Source of the DNA: Clostridiales bacterium
GTDB lineage: Bacteria; Bacillota; Clostridia; Lachnospirales; Lachnospiraceae
Direction of reading: 5' to 3'
Length of the DNA: 64,000 bases
NCBI GenBank assembly: GCA_021204025.1
Contig: JAJQAC010000042.1
Coordinates: 1-64,000 of the forward strand
Shown: in pieces, positions 8,042-17,232 of the stretch
Numbering within the stretch: the stretch's first letter is position 1
Layout: each line of letters opens with the position of its first letter
Made by a program: the position numbers and the translations under genes
The notes under the pieces: generated by a model
Seen by the model: the letters and a program-made list of their open reading frames with translations, nothing else
Database searches by the model: none
Told to the model about the DNA's origin: nothing

Positions 8042-9342
8042 TGGATGGCTTGTTGAAGACAGGGACGATACTGGCATCTGAAAGCGGAAATAAGTATGTG
8101 GTACAAAAACTCCTCGGCGCCGGCGGGCAGGGAGAGGTGTATGATGTGGAAAACGGCGGACGGCATTATGCGCTGAAATGGTATTTTAAAAATTCCGCCA
8201 CCAGTGAACAGAAGCATATCCTGGATAACCTGATTGCAAAGGGGAGCCCGGACGCCTCTTTCCTGTGGCCGGAAGATCTGATTTATCCCAGCCAGGGCAC
8301 ATCCTTTGGCTATATTATGGCGCTGCGTCCGAAAAACTATAAGAGCATCGTGGATCTGATGAAGCGGAGGGTTGATCCGTCCTTTTATACGATTTGCCGC
8401 GCGGCGTTTAACCTTACAAAAGGATATCAGAAACTTCATGCCATGGGATACAGTTATCGGGATATTTCGTTTGGAAATATGTTCTTTGACCCGGACAATG
8501 GGGATGTCCTGATCTGTGATAACGATAATGTATCTGTGAATGGCAGGGATGACAGTGGGGTGCTGGGAACGCCGGGATTTATGGCTCCGGAAATTGTGCT
8601 GGGGAAGGCGAAGCCTTCCCGTAATACCGACCTGCATTCGCTCGCCGTGCTGCTCTTTTATATGTTCATGGTCAATCATCCGCTTAACGGAAGGCTGGAA
8701 GCAAATATCAAATGTATGGACATTCTGGCAATGGAGCGGTTATATGGGACAGATCCGGTATTCATCTTCGATCCGGATGACAAGCGCAACCGTCCGGTCG
8801 CGGGCATCCATGATAACGCAAAGATTTATTGGGATTTGTATCCGGAGGATTTCAAGGAACTGTTTACTCAGGTATTTACGGTTGGTTTAAAATCGCCAAA
8901 CCGGCGTGTGACAGAAAATAAATGGCTGGAGGCGATAGCAAATCTGATGAGTGGAATCATCATCTGCCCGAATTGCGGAGCAGAGGTTTTTTATGATGAG
9001 AGAAAGGAACAGCTTGGAGCTGCTCATATCTGTTGGGGATGTTCTCATACGATAACGGTTCCGGCGAAACTGGTGATCGGGAAACAGAAGATATTGCTGT
9101 CGGCAGGGACAAAGCTGAAGTCGCATCATATTTATGGGGATTTTGATATGGATACAGCGGTAGGCACCGTCGTCCAGAATCCGAAAAATCCCTCCCTGTG
9201 GGGCATTCGCAATGAGGACAAGGTGAACTGGACTTACGAAAAAGCAGATGGGAAGCAGATTCCCGTGGCCGTCGGGCGATCTGCGGGGATTGCGCCGGGA
9301 GTCAAAATACATTTTGGGGAATGTGTGGGCGCATTCATGTAA
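8041..9342 (+). CDS. Ser/Thr protein kinase with C-terminal zinc ribbon (TerY-P triad kinase)
   Basis: A 433-residue protein. The N-terminal kinase domain has the glycine loop LGAGGQGEVYDV, the ATP-binding lysine in YALKWYF, the catalytic loop YRDISFGN (YRD rather than HRD), metal-binding DNDN in place of DFG, and GTPGFMAPEIV for the activation segment and APE motif. An HEPN-like or helical linker follows. The C-terminal zinc ribbon has CPNC and CWGC pairs near 307 and 327. A kinase-plus-zinc-ribbon next to a vWA protein and a PP2C phosphatase is the composition of the TerY-P triads described by comparative genomics. Catalytic residues are present, so activity is expected. The start overlaps the upstream stop. 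Confidence 0.82.
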   Translation: MDGLLKTGTILASESGNKYVVQKLLGAGGQGEVYDVENGGRHYALKWYFKNSATSEQKHILDNLIAKGSPDASFLWPEDLIYPSQGTSFGYIMALRPKNYKSIVDLMKRRVDPSFYTICRAAFNLTKGYQKLHAMGYSYRDISFGNMFFDPDNGDVLICDNDNVSVNGRDDSGVLGTPGFMAPEIVLGKAKPSRNTDLHSLAVLLFYMFMVNHPLNGRLEANIKCMDILAMERLYGTDPVFIFDPDDKRNRPVAGIHDNAKIYWDLYPEDFKELFTQVFTVGLKSPNRRVTENKWLEAIANLMSGIIICPNCGAEVFYDERKEQLGAAHICWGCSHTITVPAKLVIGKQKILLSAGTKLKSHHIYGDFDMDTAVGTVVQNPKNPSLWGIRNEDKVNWTYEKADGKQIPVAVGRSAGIAPGVKIHFGECVGAFM

Positions 9343-9384
9343 AGAGGGAAGCTGACCCTGCGCATACAGAAGGAGGATATGATA

Positions 9385-10146
9385 ATGGCAGAGAAATTAA
9401 AAAGACCAGGAGGGGAGCTTGCCAGCAGGCCGCTCCATTTCTTCTGGATCGTCGATTGCTCGGGATCGATGTACGGAGAAAAAATCGGCACTGTGAACCA
9501 TGCGATCCAGTCTACGATCCCGGATATGGTGGATGCTGCGGAGAACAATCCGAATGCACAGCTTCTGATTCGCACCCTGAAATTTTCTACGGGAGCATCG
9601 TGGGTGACGACAACCCCGGTGCCGGTAGAAGACTTCGCCTGGGATGACCTGGAGGCAGGTGGGGTTACAGACCTGAGAAAAGCATTTGATCTGCTGGCAG
9701 CGCAGCTGACGATACCGCCGATGTCTGACCGGGCTTTGCCGCCGGTACTGGTGCTGCTCTCGGACGGGCAGCCTACGGATGATTATAAGAAATCGTTGGA
9801 TCAGCTGCTGCATCTTCCGTGGGGAAAGAAAGCGGTCCGTATCGCGATTTCCATCGGCCAGGATGCCGATGATTCTGTCCTGACGGAGTTTACCGGCAAC
9901 CGGGAACTGGTCTTACAGGCAAATAATGCGGCCATGCTGACAAAAATGATCAAATGGGCGTCAACAGCCGCTTCTATGGTATCTGCGCCGGCAAGCAGAA
10001 TCAAACAGGATGATAAAGGCGCGGATCGACCGGGTTCGGCTCCGGCTGATGGCCTGCTTCCTCAGGGCGGAGGGAAAGCGCCGCTGGTTCTTGATATGAA
10101 CAATATCCCAAATCCGGATGATATCGGGGAAGATGATGTCTGGTAA
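9385..10146 (+). CDS. TerY-like von Willebrand factor A domain protein
   Basis: A 253-residue protein. The vWA domain has a complete MIDAS: DCSGSM near residue 24, a Thr in GGVTDLRKAF near 93, and an Asp in LLSDGQPTDD near 130. It therefore should bind Mg2+ and a partner. The C-terminal 60 residues are low-complexity and acidic, ending in NPDDIGEDDVW. ATG 9385 lies 8 bp after AAGGAGG; the ATG at 9379 would be too close. In TerY-P triads the vWA protein is thought to be an adaptor controlled by the adjacent kinase and phosphatase. The PP2C gene starts 14 bp downstream. Confidence 0.8.
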   Translation: MAEKLKRPGGELASRPLHFFWIVDCSGSMYGEKIGTVNHAIQSTIPDMVDAAENNPNAQLLIRTLKFSTGASWVTTTPVPVEDFAWDDLEAGGVTDLRKAFDLLAAQLTIPPMSDRALPPVLVLLSDGQPTDDYKKSLDQLLHLPWGKKAVRIAISIGQDADDSVLTEFTGNRELVLQANNAAMLTKMIKWASTAASMVSAPASRIKQDDKGADRPGSAPADGLLPQGGGKAPLVLDMNNIPNPDDIGEDDVW

Positions 10147-10160
10147 GAGAGGTGATTGAT

Positions 10161-10976
10161 ATGGTTCGTATGATCTGCGGGCAAAGCGTCCGGGGAGCGT
10201 CTCATATCCGCAATGATAAGCCTTGTCAGGATAGTTTTAAAGTCCGGGAAATTTCCGATACCGTATCACTGGTGGCAGTTGCTGATGGTCATGGCAGTGA
10301 ATCCTGCCCGTTCAGTAAGACAGGTGCCAAAATTGCGGTCAATACTTTTTGCACCGTCGTCGGACAGCTCTGGGAAAACCTTTCGGACAATCAGGAATTC
10401 TTTATGAGCTATCTGAACCGCGAGGGTGAAGTCAGGGTCGCGCAGGCGATTGATGAGGAATGGAAGCGACGGGTTTGGAAAGCTCACCTGGATAATAAAC
10501 GGGAAAAACCGCTGGATGCGGAGGGAAAGCCGGATAAAGCGGCAGTTTACCGGATGTACGGGACAACTCTGCTGGGCTTACTCCTTACGCCGGATTTCCT
10601 GTTCGCGTTCCAGATCGGTGATGGAGATATTCTGTATCTTAACGCGGATCAGGTACAGCCTGTGATTGAGGCCGATAAAATCCTTGGCACAGAGACACAT
10701 TCTCTTTCCAGTGAGAATGCGTGGAAGAAGGCAATTACGGTTGTGCGCAGGCGGGAGGAGGGAGACTTTCCTCAGCTCTATCTGATGGCAACGGATGGCT
10801 TTTCCAATAGTTATCCTTCGACGGAGGGTTTTGAAGGGACATGCCGTGATTATTTTCATATGATACAGGAACATGGTTTTGAGACAGTGGCGGGAAATCT
10901 GAAAGACTGGTTATCAGAAACGAGCGAGCTGGGATGTGGGGATGATATCACGGTAGTAATGAGCTATTTCTGTTGA
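10161..10976 (+). CDS. PP2C-family Ser/Thr phosphatase (TerY-P triad)
   Basis: A 271-residue PP2C phosphatase. Metal-binding motifs are in place: CQDSF near the N terminus, VADGHGS near residue 40, IGDGDILYL near 155, ATDGFSNSY near 212 and GCGDDITVVMS at the C terminus. It should dephosphorylate substrates of the kinase two genes upstream. ATG 10161 is chosen since the GAGAGGTG site (10147-10154) would lie inside the longer frame from GTG 10152. It sits between the vWA gene and the small Cys-rich gene with gaps of 14 and 16 bp. Confidence 0.82.
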   Translation: MVRMICGQSVRGASHIRNDKPCQDSFKVREISDTVSLVAVADGHGSESCPFSKTGAKIAVNTFCTVVGQLWENLSDNQEFFMSYLNREGEVRVAQAIDEEWKRRVWKAHLDNKREKPLDAEGKPDKAAVYRMYGTTLLGLLLTPDFLFAFQIGDGDILYLNADQVQPVIEADKILGTETHSLSSENAWKKAITVVRRREEGDFPQLYLMATDGFSNSYPSTEGFEGTCRDYFHMIQEHGFETVAGNLKDWLSETSELGCGDDITVVMSYFC

Positions 10977-10992
10977 TGGGAGGTGAGTGCCT

Positions 10993-11247
10993 GTGGCGAT
11001 GCCGGAAGCAACTGTGGCAATCTGCAAATGTAAAGAGACACATAAAACATATGGGGTTCGCTTTGAGAAAACAGCACCCGGGCATTGGAAGTATACCTGG
11101 GCGTTTCCGATGAAGGAAGCGGCGGCACGCCGCGAAGGATACGAGGGCACAACGATTGACGGTGCTATCGAGACGGATGCGGGATATCCTGGATGTCCTT
11201 ACTGTGGGACAAGCATGGGATGCAGGGAAGGATCAGCAGCACTATGA
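10993..11247 (+). CDS. Small Cys-rich, probable zinc-binding protein
   Basis: An 84-residue protein if started at GTG 10993, which lies 7 bp after GGGAGGTG; GTG 10987 and ATG 10999 are alternatives. It has CKC near the N terminus and CPYCGTSMGC near the C terminus, likely one zinc site. Between them lies a YGVRFEKTAPGHWKYTWAF segment of strands. Small zinc-binding proteins accompany some TerY-P triads, and this could be a substrate or adaptor. It is the last gene of the operon, followed by a terminator hairpin. Confidence 0.55.
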   Translation: MAMPEATVAICKCKETHKTYGVRFEKTAPGHWKYTWAFPMKEAAARREGYEGTTIDGAIETDAGYPGCPYCGTSMGCREGSAAL

Positions 11248-11298
11248 AACAATCACAGGGTACCGGAAGAATTATGATAACACTGACAGATACATAAT

Positions 11299-11329
11299 CC
11301 CCCGGCAACCAAGGTAAGCCTGCCGGGGG
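11299..11329 (+). terminator. Hairpin ending the brxL/TerY-P operon
   Basis: CCCCCGGCA and TGCCGGGGG form a 9 bp GC-rich stem with a 13-base loop. The T-tract is poor (GATTCGTCCGTTTT), so termination efficiency is uncertain. Confidence 0.6.
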
Positions 11330-11408
11330 GATTCGTCCGTTTTATAGATATTCTTCTGTGGCAGAGCCGCTAGTCCGGTGTAGCAGGCTCGTAAGATTCA
11401 GTTTTTAC

Positions 11409-13253
11409 CTACTGCCCCAGCTGCTGCGCCTGCAGCCACGAGGTAAAATACGGCTGGATCACATCAAAGGGAGCGCTTCCGATATCCAGGAGAAATGTAT
11501 GGAAGGATTTGAGGTCAAAACGATTTCCCAGCTGCTTTCTGGCGGTATTTTCCATATTCAGAAATTCCATATATCCCACATAATAAGAAAGATAGTTGGA
11601 CGGAGTTTCAATCATGGTCTGATAAATCGAATCTGCGATTTCTTCGGGATTACTGTTAAAATTTTTGAGATAATCGCGCACCTGGTCGCGGTTCCAGCCG
11701 TAATAATTGATATAGACGTCGAGACAGGCGCTTAGTCCCAGAGTCGCGATGTAATTGGCTGACAGGAGGGCGCCCATCTGCGGCTGCAGTCCGTTGTCCA
11801 GCTGATAGGCAGCCTGCTCGACATAGGTGGCCCACCCTTCGCTGTATCCGGGGAAGGAGAGGATCATGCGGAGCAGGGAGTCGCAGTGCGTGTGAAAATA
11901 TACGTTCTGATACAGATGTCCCGGATATCCTTCATGGGCGATGACGGTGTAGAGATCGTTGGAAGAGTAATCGGGATTGTGGTTCAGATAGATCACGTTA
12001 TTCTGATAGTCATCGATTGGGGAGACCAGATAAAAGGCCGGGCTTAAGGAGAGCTGGAGCGCTTCCGGAACGTCCTTGAAGGTATAGCTGCACTCCGGTA
12101 ATTCCGGATAGTCCTCTTTTGTCAGAACCTTCAGTTCCTCCATGATGTCTGCCGCTTCGGTCTGACGGAACGCATAGCTGTCGATCTCATCGGCCAGCTC
12201 CGGCTGCTCACTGAGGATGCGTGAGATGTCGCTCAGAGCGTTGTCCATGCAGTTCTCCATCGCTTCGAGGAGATCCTCGATCGAGGTATAGGAGGTCCCA
12301 GTTGCGGAGTAGACAAGATATTCATAATATTCCCGGCCCTGAGGATAGCCGGACTGTCCGCCCGGATTGGTACCGGTGCCTTTCAGTTCCCGGAGTCCGT
12401 CGATCAGGAGCTGATAGGCGGGAATGAAATCGCTCTCAATGAGAGCCTTATTTTTTTCGCGGTAATCATCCTTTTCTTCCTCTGTCAGCCCAGTGAGAGT
12501 ATCGAGGCGTGAGTCAAAGGTGTCAATGAGAAAATTATCGCCCGGTACGAGCAGATAGCTTTCGCAGGACTCGATAATGTGGTCGATGGTCGTGTCGCTC
12601 ATCATGAGTCCGGCAGCGGATTTTTCCTTTTCAAATGCCAGGATCTGGGTGTAATAGTCGTCGATGCCTCCGAGGAGCGCAAGATAATCCTCGACATCAT
12701 CCGGATCATAAAATGCGTATTCGGCAAGGAGGATCGGGAGCTGCGCCTGTGTGCCGATGGTCACGGCGAGCGGCTGTGCGTAGAGCTCCAGTCCGTCCGC
12801 GAGTTTTTCCGTATCCAGGTAGCTTTTTAGCACGCGAAGCGTACACCGCTGGTTGTCGTTAAGCAGGTTGAGGTCAAAGGAGTCCAGATCCTCCTCTAAC
12901 TGTTGGCGGTCTTTGATATTCTGATTCCGGGTTTCTTCGGAAAGAGAAGGATAGAGAGCATCTGCTTTTTCGATGCCAAGCGCAGCAGGATCTTTGAAGA
13001 GAAAATGCAGGTCCAGCTGGCTGGCACTGATTTCCTCCAGAAAAAGCTCCTGTTCCCATTCTGAAAAACGTCTTTGTTCGAGCATCTGCTGCTCTTCATA
13101 GTGCTCATATCCATCGGAGGATCCCTGGGAATATGCTGCGGCGGTTGTTGTAGTCGGTTCCGGCCGTCTGGGCGCGCATCCGCCTGCCAGCAGAGATACC
13201 AGAAGTATCAGTACGAGGATCCGGCTGGTGAGACGTATCTGTAATTCTCGCAT
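11409..13253 (-). CDS. DUF885-family lipoprotein, putative zinc metallopeptidase
   Basis: A 614-residue exported lipoprotein. The signal sequence ends in the lipobox LAGGC near residue 26, after a hydrophobic core LVLILLVSLL. The family hallmark HEGYPGHLYQ near 414 gives an HExxxH-like zinc site, and a downstream Glu in YSEGWATYVEQ (about 446) is the expected third ligand. DUF885 proteins resemble M2/M32-type peptidases, and substrates are generally unknown. ATG is at 13253 with GGGAGG upstream on the minus strand. It is a lone gene facing the defence island and diverging from metG. It appears to be the first core gene after the island. Confidence 0.85.
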   Translation of the reverse strand: MRELQIRLTSRILVLILLVSLLAGGCAPRRPEPTTTTAAAYSQGSSDGYEHYEEQQMLEQRRFSEWEQELFLEEISASQLDLHFLFKDPAALGIEKADALYPSLSEETRNQNIKDRQQLEEDLDSFDLNLLNDNQRCTLRVLKSYLDTEKLADGLELYAQPLAVTIGTQAQLPILLAEYAFYDPDDVEDYLALLGGIDDYYTQILAFEKEKSAAGLMMSDTTIDHIIESCESYLLVPGDNFLIDTFDSRLDTLTGLTEEEKDDYREKNKALIESDFIPAYQLLIDGLRELKGTGTNPGGQSGYPQGREYYEYLVYSATGTSYTSIEDLLEAMENCMDNALSDISRILSEQPELADEIDSYAFRQTEAADIMEELKVLTKEDYPELPECSYTFKDVPEALQLSLSPAFYLVSPIDDYQNNVIYLNHNPDYSSNDLYTVIAHEGYPGHLYQNVYFHTHCDSLLRMILSFPGYSEGWATYVEQAAYQLDNGLQPQMGALLSANYIATLGLSACLDVYINYYGWNRDQVRDYLKNFNSNPEEIADSIYQTMIETPSNYLSYYVGYMEFLNMENTARKQLGNRFDLKSFHTFLLDIGSAPFDVIQPYFTSWLQAQQLGQ

Positions 13254-13410
13254 GAAAAAACCTCCCGAACGATTCTGAAATTTCTGTCATAACGCTTTGA
13301 GAATGAACCGGCAGATAAAACAGGTTATCTGAAAGCGTTCTGTCAGTATCAATATACATTATATTTCCCGAAATTACAACTTATGAGACTGAGAGAGCGG
13401 CCGGGTTTTC

Positions 13411-13439
13411 TTGTCTTTTTTCACTCTTTATGGTATAGT
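13411..13439 (+). promoter_or_regulatory. metG promoter
   Basis: TTGTCT (13411-13416), a 17 bp spacer and TATAGT (13434-13439) form a good sigma-A promoter 34 bp before the metG start, which has AGGAGG at 13459-13464. Confidence 0.7.
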
Positions 13440-13473
13440 CAGGACAGTAATCTTATTCAGGAGGAATTGACTC

Positions 13474-15549
13474 ATGTGTCAGGATCAGAATTGTCAGTGT
13501 AAAAAACCATATTACATCACCACCGCGATCGCGTATACATCCGGAAAACCTCATATAGGGAATACCTACGAGATCGTGCTGGCTGACAGTATTGCGCGTT
13601 ATAAGAGAGAACAGGGCTATGACGTCCGGTTCCAGACCGGTACCGACGAGCATGGACAGAAAATTCAGCTCAAGGCCGAAGCTGCCGGCGTCACTCCGCA
13701 GCAGTTTGTGGATGATGTGGCAGGGGAGATCAAACGGATCTGGGATCTGATGAATACTTCCTATGATAAATTTATCCGTACGACGGACAAGGATCATGAA
13801 GCGCAGGTACAGAAGATATTCAAAAAGCTGTACGATCAGGGCGATATTTATAAAGGATATTATGAAGGAATGTACTGCACACCGTGCGAATCGTTCTTTA
13901 CCGAGTCTCAGCTGGTGGACGGCAAGTGTCCGGACTGCGGCCGTGAGGTGCAGCCGGTGCGTGAGGAGGCTTATTTCTTTAAGATGAGTAAATATGCCGA
14001 CCGCCTGATTGAGCATATCAATACTCATCCGGAGTTTATCCAGCCGGTGGCCCGCAAGAATGAGATGATGAATAACTTCCTTCTGCCGGGTCTACAGGAT
14101 CTGTGCGTGTCCCGGACCTCGTTTACCTGGGGGATCCCGGTGAGCTTTGATCCGAAGCATGTAACCTATGTATGGCTGGATGCTCTGACTAACTATATCA
14201 CCGGACTCGGCTATGACTGTGACGGCAATCACGGCGAATTATATAAAAAATACTGGCCGGCTGACCTTCATCTGATCGGAAAGGACATCATCCGTTTCCA
14301 TACGATCTACTGGCCGATTTTCCTGATGGCTCTGGATGTGCCGCTGCCAAAGCAGGTGTTTGGACATCCGTGGCTGCTGCAGGGCGACGGTAAGATGAGC
14401 AAATCGAGAGGAAATGTACTCTATGCGGATACCCTGGTGGATTTCTTTGGCGTGGACGCTGTCCGGTATTTTGTGCTGCATGAGATGCCGTTTGACAATG
14501 ACGGCGTGATTTCCTGGGAGCTGATGGTTGAGAGGATGAATTCTGACCTGGCTAATATCATGGGAAATCTGGTAAACCGCACGATCTCGATGAGCAATAA
14601 ATATTTCGGCGGCGTGGTGACGGATGCCGGGGCGGCAGAGGAGATCGATGAGGATCTGAAAACGGTCGTTCTGAACGCAGTGAAGAAAGTGGACGCGAAG
14701 ATGAATGAACTGCGGGTGGCGGATGCGCTTACAGAGATCTTTAATATTTTCCGTCGCTGCAATAAATATATCGACGAGACGACTCCCTGGACGCTGGCAA
14801 AGGATGGGGCAAAGAAAGACCGTCTGGCGACGGTTCTCTATAATCTGACGGAGGCGATCACGATCGGAGGCTCCCTGCTGGAGTCCTTTATGCCGGAGAC
14901 CTCCGCAAAGATCCTGAAACAGTTAAATGCCAAGAAGAGAACGCTGCCGGAGATGGATCGCTTCGGGTTATATCCGTCCGGAAATAAAGTGACGGAGAAA
15001 CCGGAGATCCTTTTTGCAAGGATTGATCTGAAGGAACTGATCGCGAAAGTAGACGCAATGCATGAGGCGGAGGCCGCAAAAGCGGCAGAGATCGCCGGGG
15101 CGTCGGCTCAGGGGACGGCGGAAGCGACAGAAAAGAAGGAAAAGTCAACCGGAGAAATGGCCGAAAAGGCAATTGACGGGACGTCCGCCCAGGAGGCTTC
15201 TGTGATCGATATCGAAGCGAAGCCGGAGATCACTTACGATGATTTCGCAAAGCTCCAGTTCCAGGTGGGAGAGATTATCAAATGTGAAGCAGTTCCGAAG
15301 TCCCGCAAACTTCTGTGCAGCCAGGTAAAGATCGGCAGCCAGGTGAAACAGATCCTCAGCGGGATCAAGGCTTATTACAGTCCCGAAGAGATGGTTGGCA
15401 AGAAAGTTATGGTGGTTGTGAACCTGAAGCCGGCGAAGTTAGCCGGTATGATATCTGAAGGTATGCTGCTCTGCGCGGAGGATGTAGAAGGTAATCTCTC
15501 GCTGATGATACCGGAAAAAGAAATGCCGTCAGGCGCGGAGATCTGCTGA
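13474..15549 (+). CDS. metG: Methionine-tRNA ligase
   Basis: A 691-residue class I aminoacyl-tRNA synthetase that charges tRNA-Met for translation. The HIGH-type motif is HIGN in SGKPHIGNTYE near residue 20. A zinc knuckle follows with CTPC and CPDC pairs (about 131-151). The KMSKS loop is GDGKMSKSRGN near 306. After the anticodon-binding helical domain, an Ala/Glu-rich linker (about 530-585) leads to a C-terminal EMAP/Trbp111-like tRNA-binding OB domain (FQVGEIIKCEAVPKSRKLL). Length fits the dimeric long form. It heads a likely operon with the TraX-like gene 4 bp downstream, then tatD and rsmA. Confidence 0.97.
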   Translation: MCQDQNCQCKKPYYITTAIAYTSGKPHIGNTYEIVLADSIARYKREQGYDVRFQTGTDEHGQKIQLKAEAAGVTPQQFVDDVAGEIKRIWDLMNTSYDKFIRTTDKDHEAQVQKIFKKLYDQGDIYKGYYEGMYCTPCESFFTESQLVDGKCPDCGREVQPVREEAYFFKMSKYADRLIEHINTHPEFIQPVARKNEMMNNFLLPGLQDLCVSRTSFTWGIPVSFDPKHVTYVWLDALTNYITGLGYDCDGNHGELYKKYWPADLHLIGKDIIRFHTIYWPIFLMALDVPLPKQVFGHPWLLQGDGKMSKSRGNVLYADTLVDFFGVDAVRYFVLHEMPFDNDGVISWELMVERMNSDLANIMGNLVNRTISMSNKYFGGVVTDAGAAEEIDEDLKTVVLNAVKKVDAKMNELRVADALTEIFNIFRRCNKYIDETTPWTLAKDGAKKDRLATVLYNLTEAITIGGSLLESFMPETSAKILKQLNAKKRTLPEMDRFGLYPSGNKVTEKPEILFARIDLKELIAKVDAMHEAEAAKAAEIAGASAQGTAEATEKKEKSTGEMAEKAIDGTSAQEASVIDIEAKPEITYDDFAKLQFQVGEIIKCEAVPKSRKLLCSQVKIGSQVKQILSGIKAYYSPEEMVGKKVMVVVNLKPAKLAGMISEGMLLCAEDVEGNLSLMIPEKEMPSGAEIC

Positions 15550-15553
15550 TCTG

Positions 15554-16333
15554 ATGTTAAGGTTGATTGCGGTTATCAGCATGATCGCGGATCACGCTGC
15601 CCTGCTTTTGATCGGATATGGGATCATGAGCGGACTGCCTGTCGGCAGTGACGCTTACGAGAGATGGAATGCCATTGCTACCGGACTTCGTGTCCTGGGG
15701 AGAATGGCATTCCCCATTTTTGCCTGGCTGATCGCAGAAGGGTATGTGAGGACGCGGGACTGGAGGAAATATGCAGTAAGGCTTGCCCTGCTGGCGCTGA
15801 TTTCGGAAGTGCCGTTTGACTGGGTTGTGTTTGGCAGATGGGGTGTGACGTGGGGATATCAGAATACAGTATTTACCCTGCTCCTGGGGCTGCTGGCGCT
15901 GCGTGGGGGCGATTTCCTGCAGGAGAGGATGGGGCGCATCGGATATGGCGCCGGAAGCTGGTATGCGGCGGTAACGGTAGCGACAGCAGCAGCCTGTGTG
16001 GCTGCGCTGATGATTCGCTCGGATTACAGCTGGGAGGGAGTTGTCCTGATTGTGCTCCTCTATCACACCCGCGCGGATCGGAGGCGGCAGTGTGTGACAG
16101 GATTTCTCTGGTCGGCAATGGTATGGGGACTCCTGCTGCCGACGGTGTTTATGGCCGGATATGCGGCGGCATTTCTTCTTCTGTATTATCTGTATGATAG
16201 CGGAGGAGAGAATGTGGTTCGTGCGGGAGCGCCCGTTCGCCATGATAAGGTGCTGCGATGGGCAGTCTATCTTGTTTATCCGGTGCATCTGTTGATTTTG
16301 TGGGGGATTTATGATCGGATATTTGCTGTCTGA
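15554..16333 (+). CDS. TraX-family integral membrane protein
   Basis: A 259-residue membrane protein with about seven hydrophobic segments. The start MLRLIAVISMIADHAALLL, the AFPIFAWLIAEGYVRTRDW segment and the end YLVYPVHLLILWGIYD match the TraX/acyltransferase-like family. F-plasmid TraX acetylates pilin. Chromosomal clostridial members are of unknown substrate. The conserved DH and the PxH near the end are candidate active residues. It begins 4 bp after metG, so it is probably co-transcribed. Function beyond membrane acyltransferase-like is not assigned. Confidence 0.75.
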   Translation: MLRLIAVISMIADHAALLLIGYGIMSGLPVGSDAYERWNAIATGLRVLGRMAFPIFAWLIAEGYVRTRDWRKYAVRLALLALISEVPFDWVVFGRWGVTWGYQNTVFTLLLGLLALRGGDFLQERMGRIGYGAGSWYAAVTVATAAACVAALMIRSDYSWEGVVLIVLLYHTRADRRRQCVTGFLWSAMVWGLLLPTVFMAGYAAAFLLLYYLYDSGGENVVRAGAPVRHDKVLRWAVYLVYPVHLLILWGIYDRIFAV

Positions 16334-16444
16334 TTTTCATGTACGGGAGTGTAGATGCGCCTTGGCGTATTCTTTGTTCTTTCCGGTAAGATTCCGGAAG
16401 GTGTCTGGAAAATTGGAGTGCAGGTTTTAGGAGGAAGAAGTAAA

Positions 16445-17209
16445 ATGATATTTGACACGCACGCTCATTATGACGACGAGGCATTTGACAGTGACCGGGA
16501 TGAACTGGTGGCAGGTCTCGTTGAACGCGGGATCGGTCATGTGGTGAATGTCGGTTCCAGTCTGGCATCCACGCGGACGACGCTGGAGCTGGTTGAAAAA
16601 TATCCCTTTTTCTATGGGGCGGTCGGGGTGCATCCGAGTGAGACAGAGGAACTTGATGAGGACGGGATCAATTGGCTGCGGGAGGTATCCGGCAGGGAGC
16701 GGATCGTGGCGATCGGAGAGATTGGCCTGGATTATCATTGGCCGGAGCCGGATCGTGGGCTTCAGAAACAGTGGTTTATCCGTCAGCTGGAACTTGCACG
16801 GGAGGAGGGCCTTCCGGTGATTATCCACAGCCGTGACGCCGCACAGGATACCCTGGAGATCATGAAAGAGTACGGCCGGGATCTGGGCGGTGTGATTCAC
16901 TGCTTTTCCTATGGGGTGGAACTTGCGAGAGAATACCTTCGCATGGGGTACTTTATCGGGGTCGGAGGTGTGCTGACGTTTAAGAACGCGAGAAAATTAA
17001 AAGAAGTGGTTCAGTTTATGCCGATAGAACAGATGGTACTGGAGACAGATTGTCCATATCTGGCTCCGGTACCTTATCGTGGAAAACGAAATTGTTCGCT
17101 GTACCTCCCGTATGTGGTACAGGCTGTGAGTGAGATCAAAGGGATCACGCCGGAAAAGGTTGTCGAGATTACGGAAGCCAACGCGAGACGATTGTATCAG
17201 CTTGCGTGA
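16445..17209 (+). CDS. tatD: TatD-family metal-dependent DNase
   Basis: A 254-residue TIM-barrel hydrolase of the TatD family, Mg2+-dependent nucleases involved in DNA repair or turnover. Metal ligands are visible: THAHYDD at the N terminus, GEIGLDYHW near residue 92, IIHSRDA near 127, GVIHCFS near 152 and ETDCPYL near 201. ATG 16445 is chosen because TAGGAGGAAG sits just before it; the longer frame from 16355 adds 30 residues not found in the family. It lies between the TraX-like gene and rsmA, the common tatD-rsmA order of Firmicutes. Confidence 0.94.
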   Translation: MIFDTHAHYDDEAFDSDRDELVAGLVERGIGHVVNVGSSLASTRTTLELVEKYPFFYGAVGVHPSETEELDEDGINWLREVSGRERIVAIGEIGLDYHWPEPDRGLQKQWFIRQLELAREEGLPVIIHSRDAAQDTLEIMKEYGRDLGGVIHCFSYGVELAREYLRMGYFIGVGGVLTFKNARKLKEVVQFMPIEQMVLETDCPYLAPVPYRGKRNCSLYLPYVVQAVSEIKGITPEKVVEITEANARRLYQLA

Positions 17210-17232
17210 CCGATCGCTCTTTGTGTCAGGTT

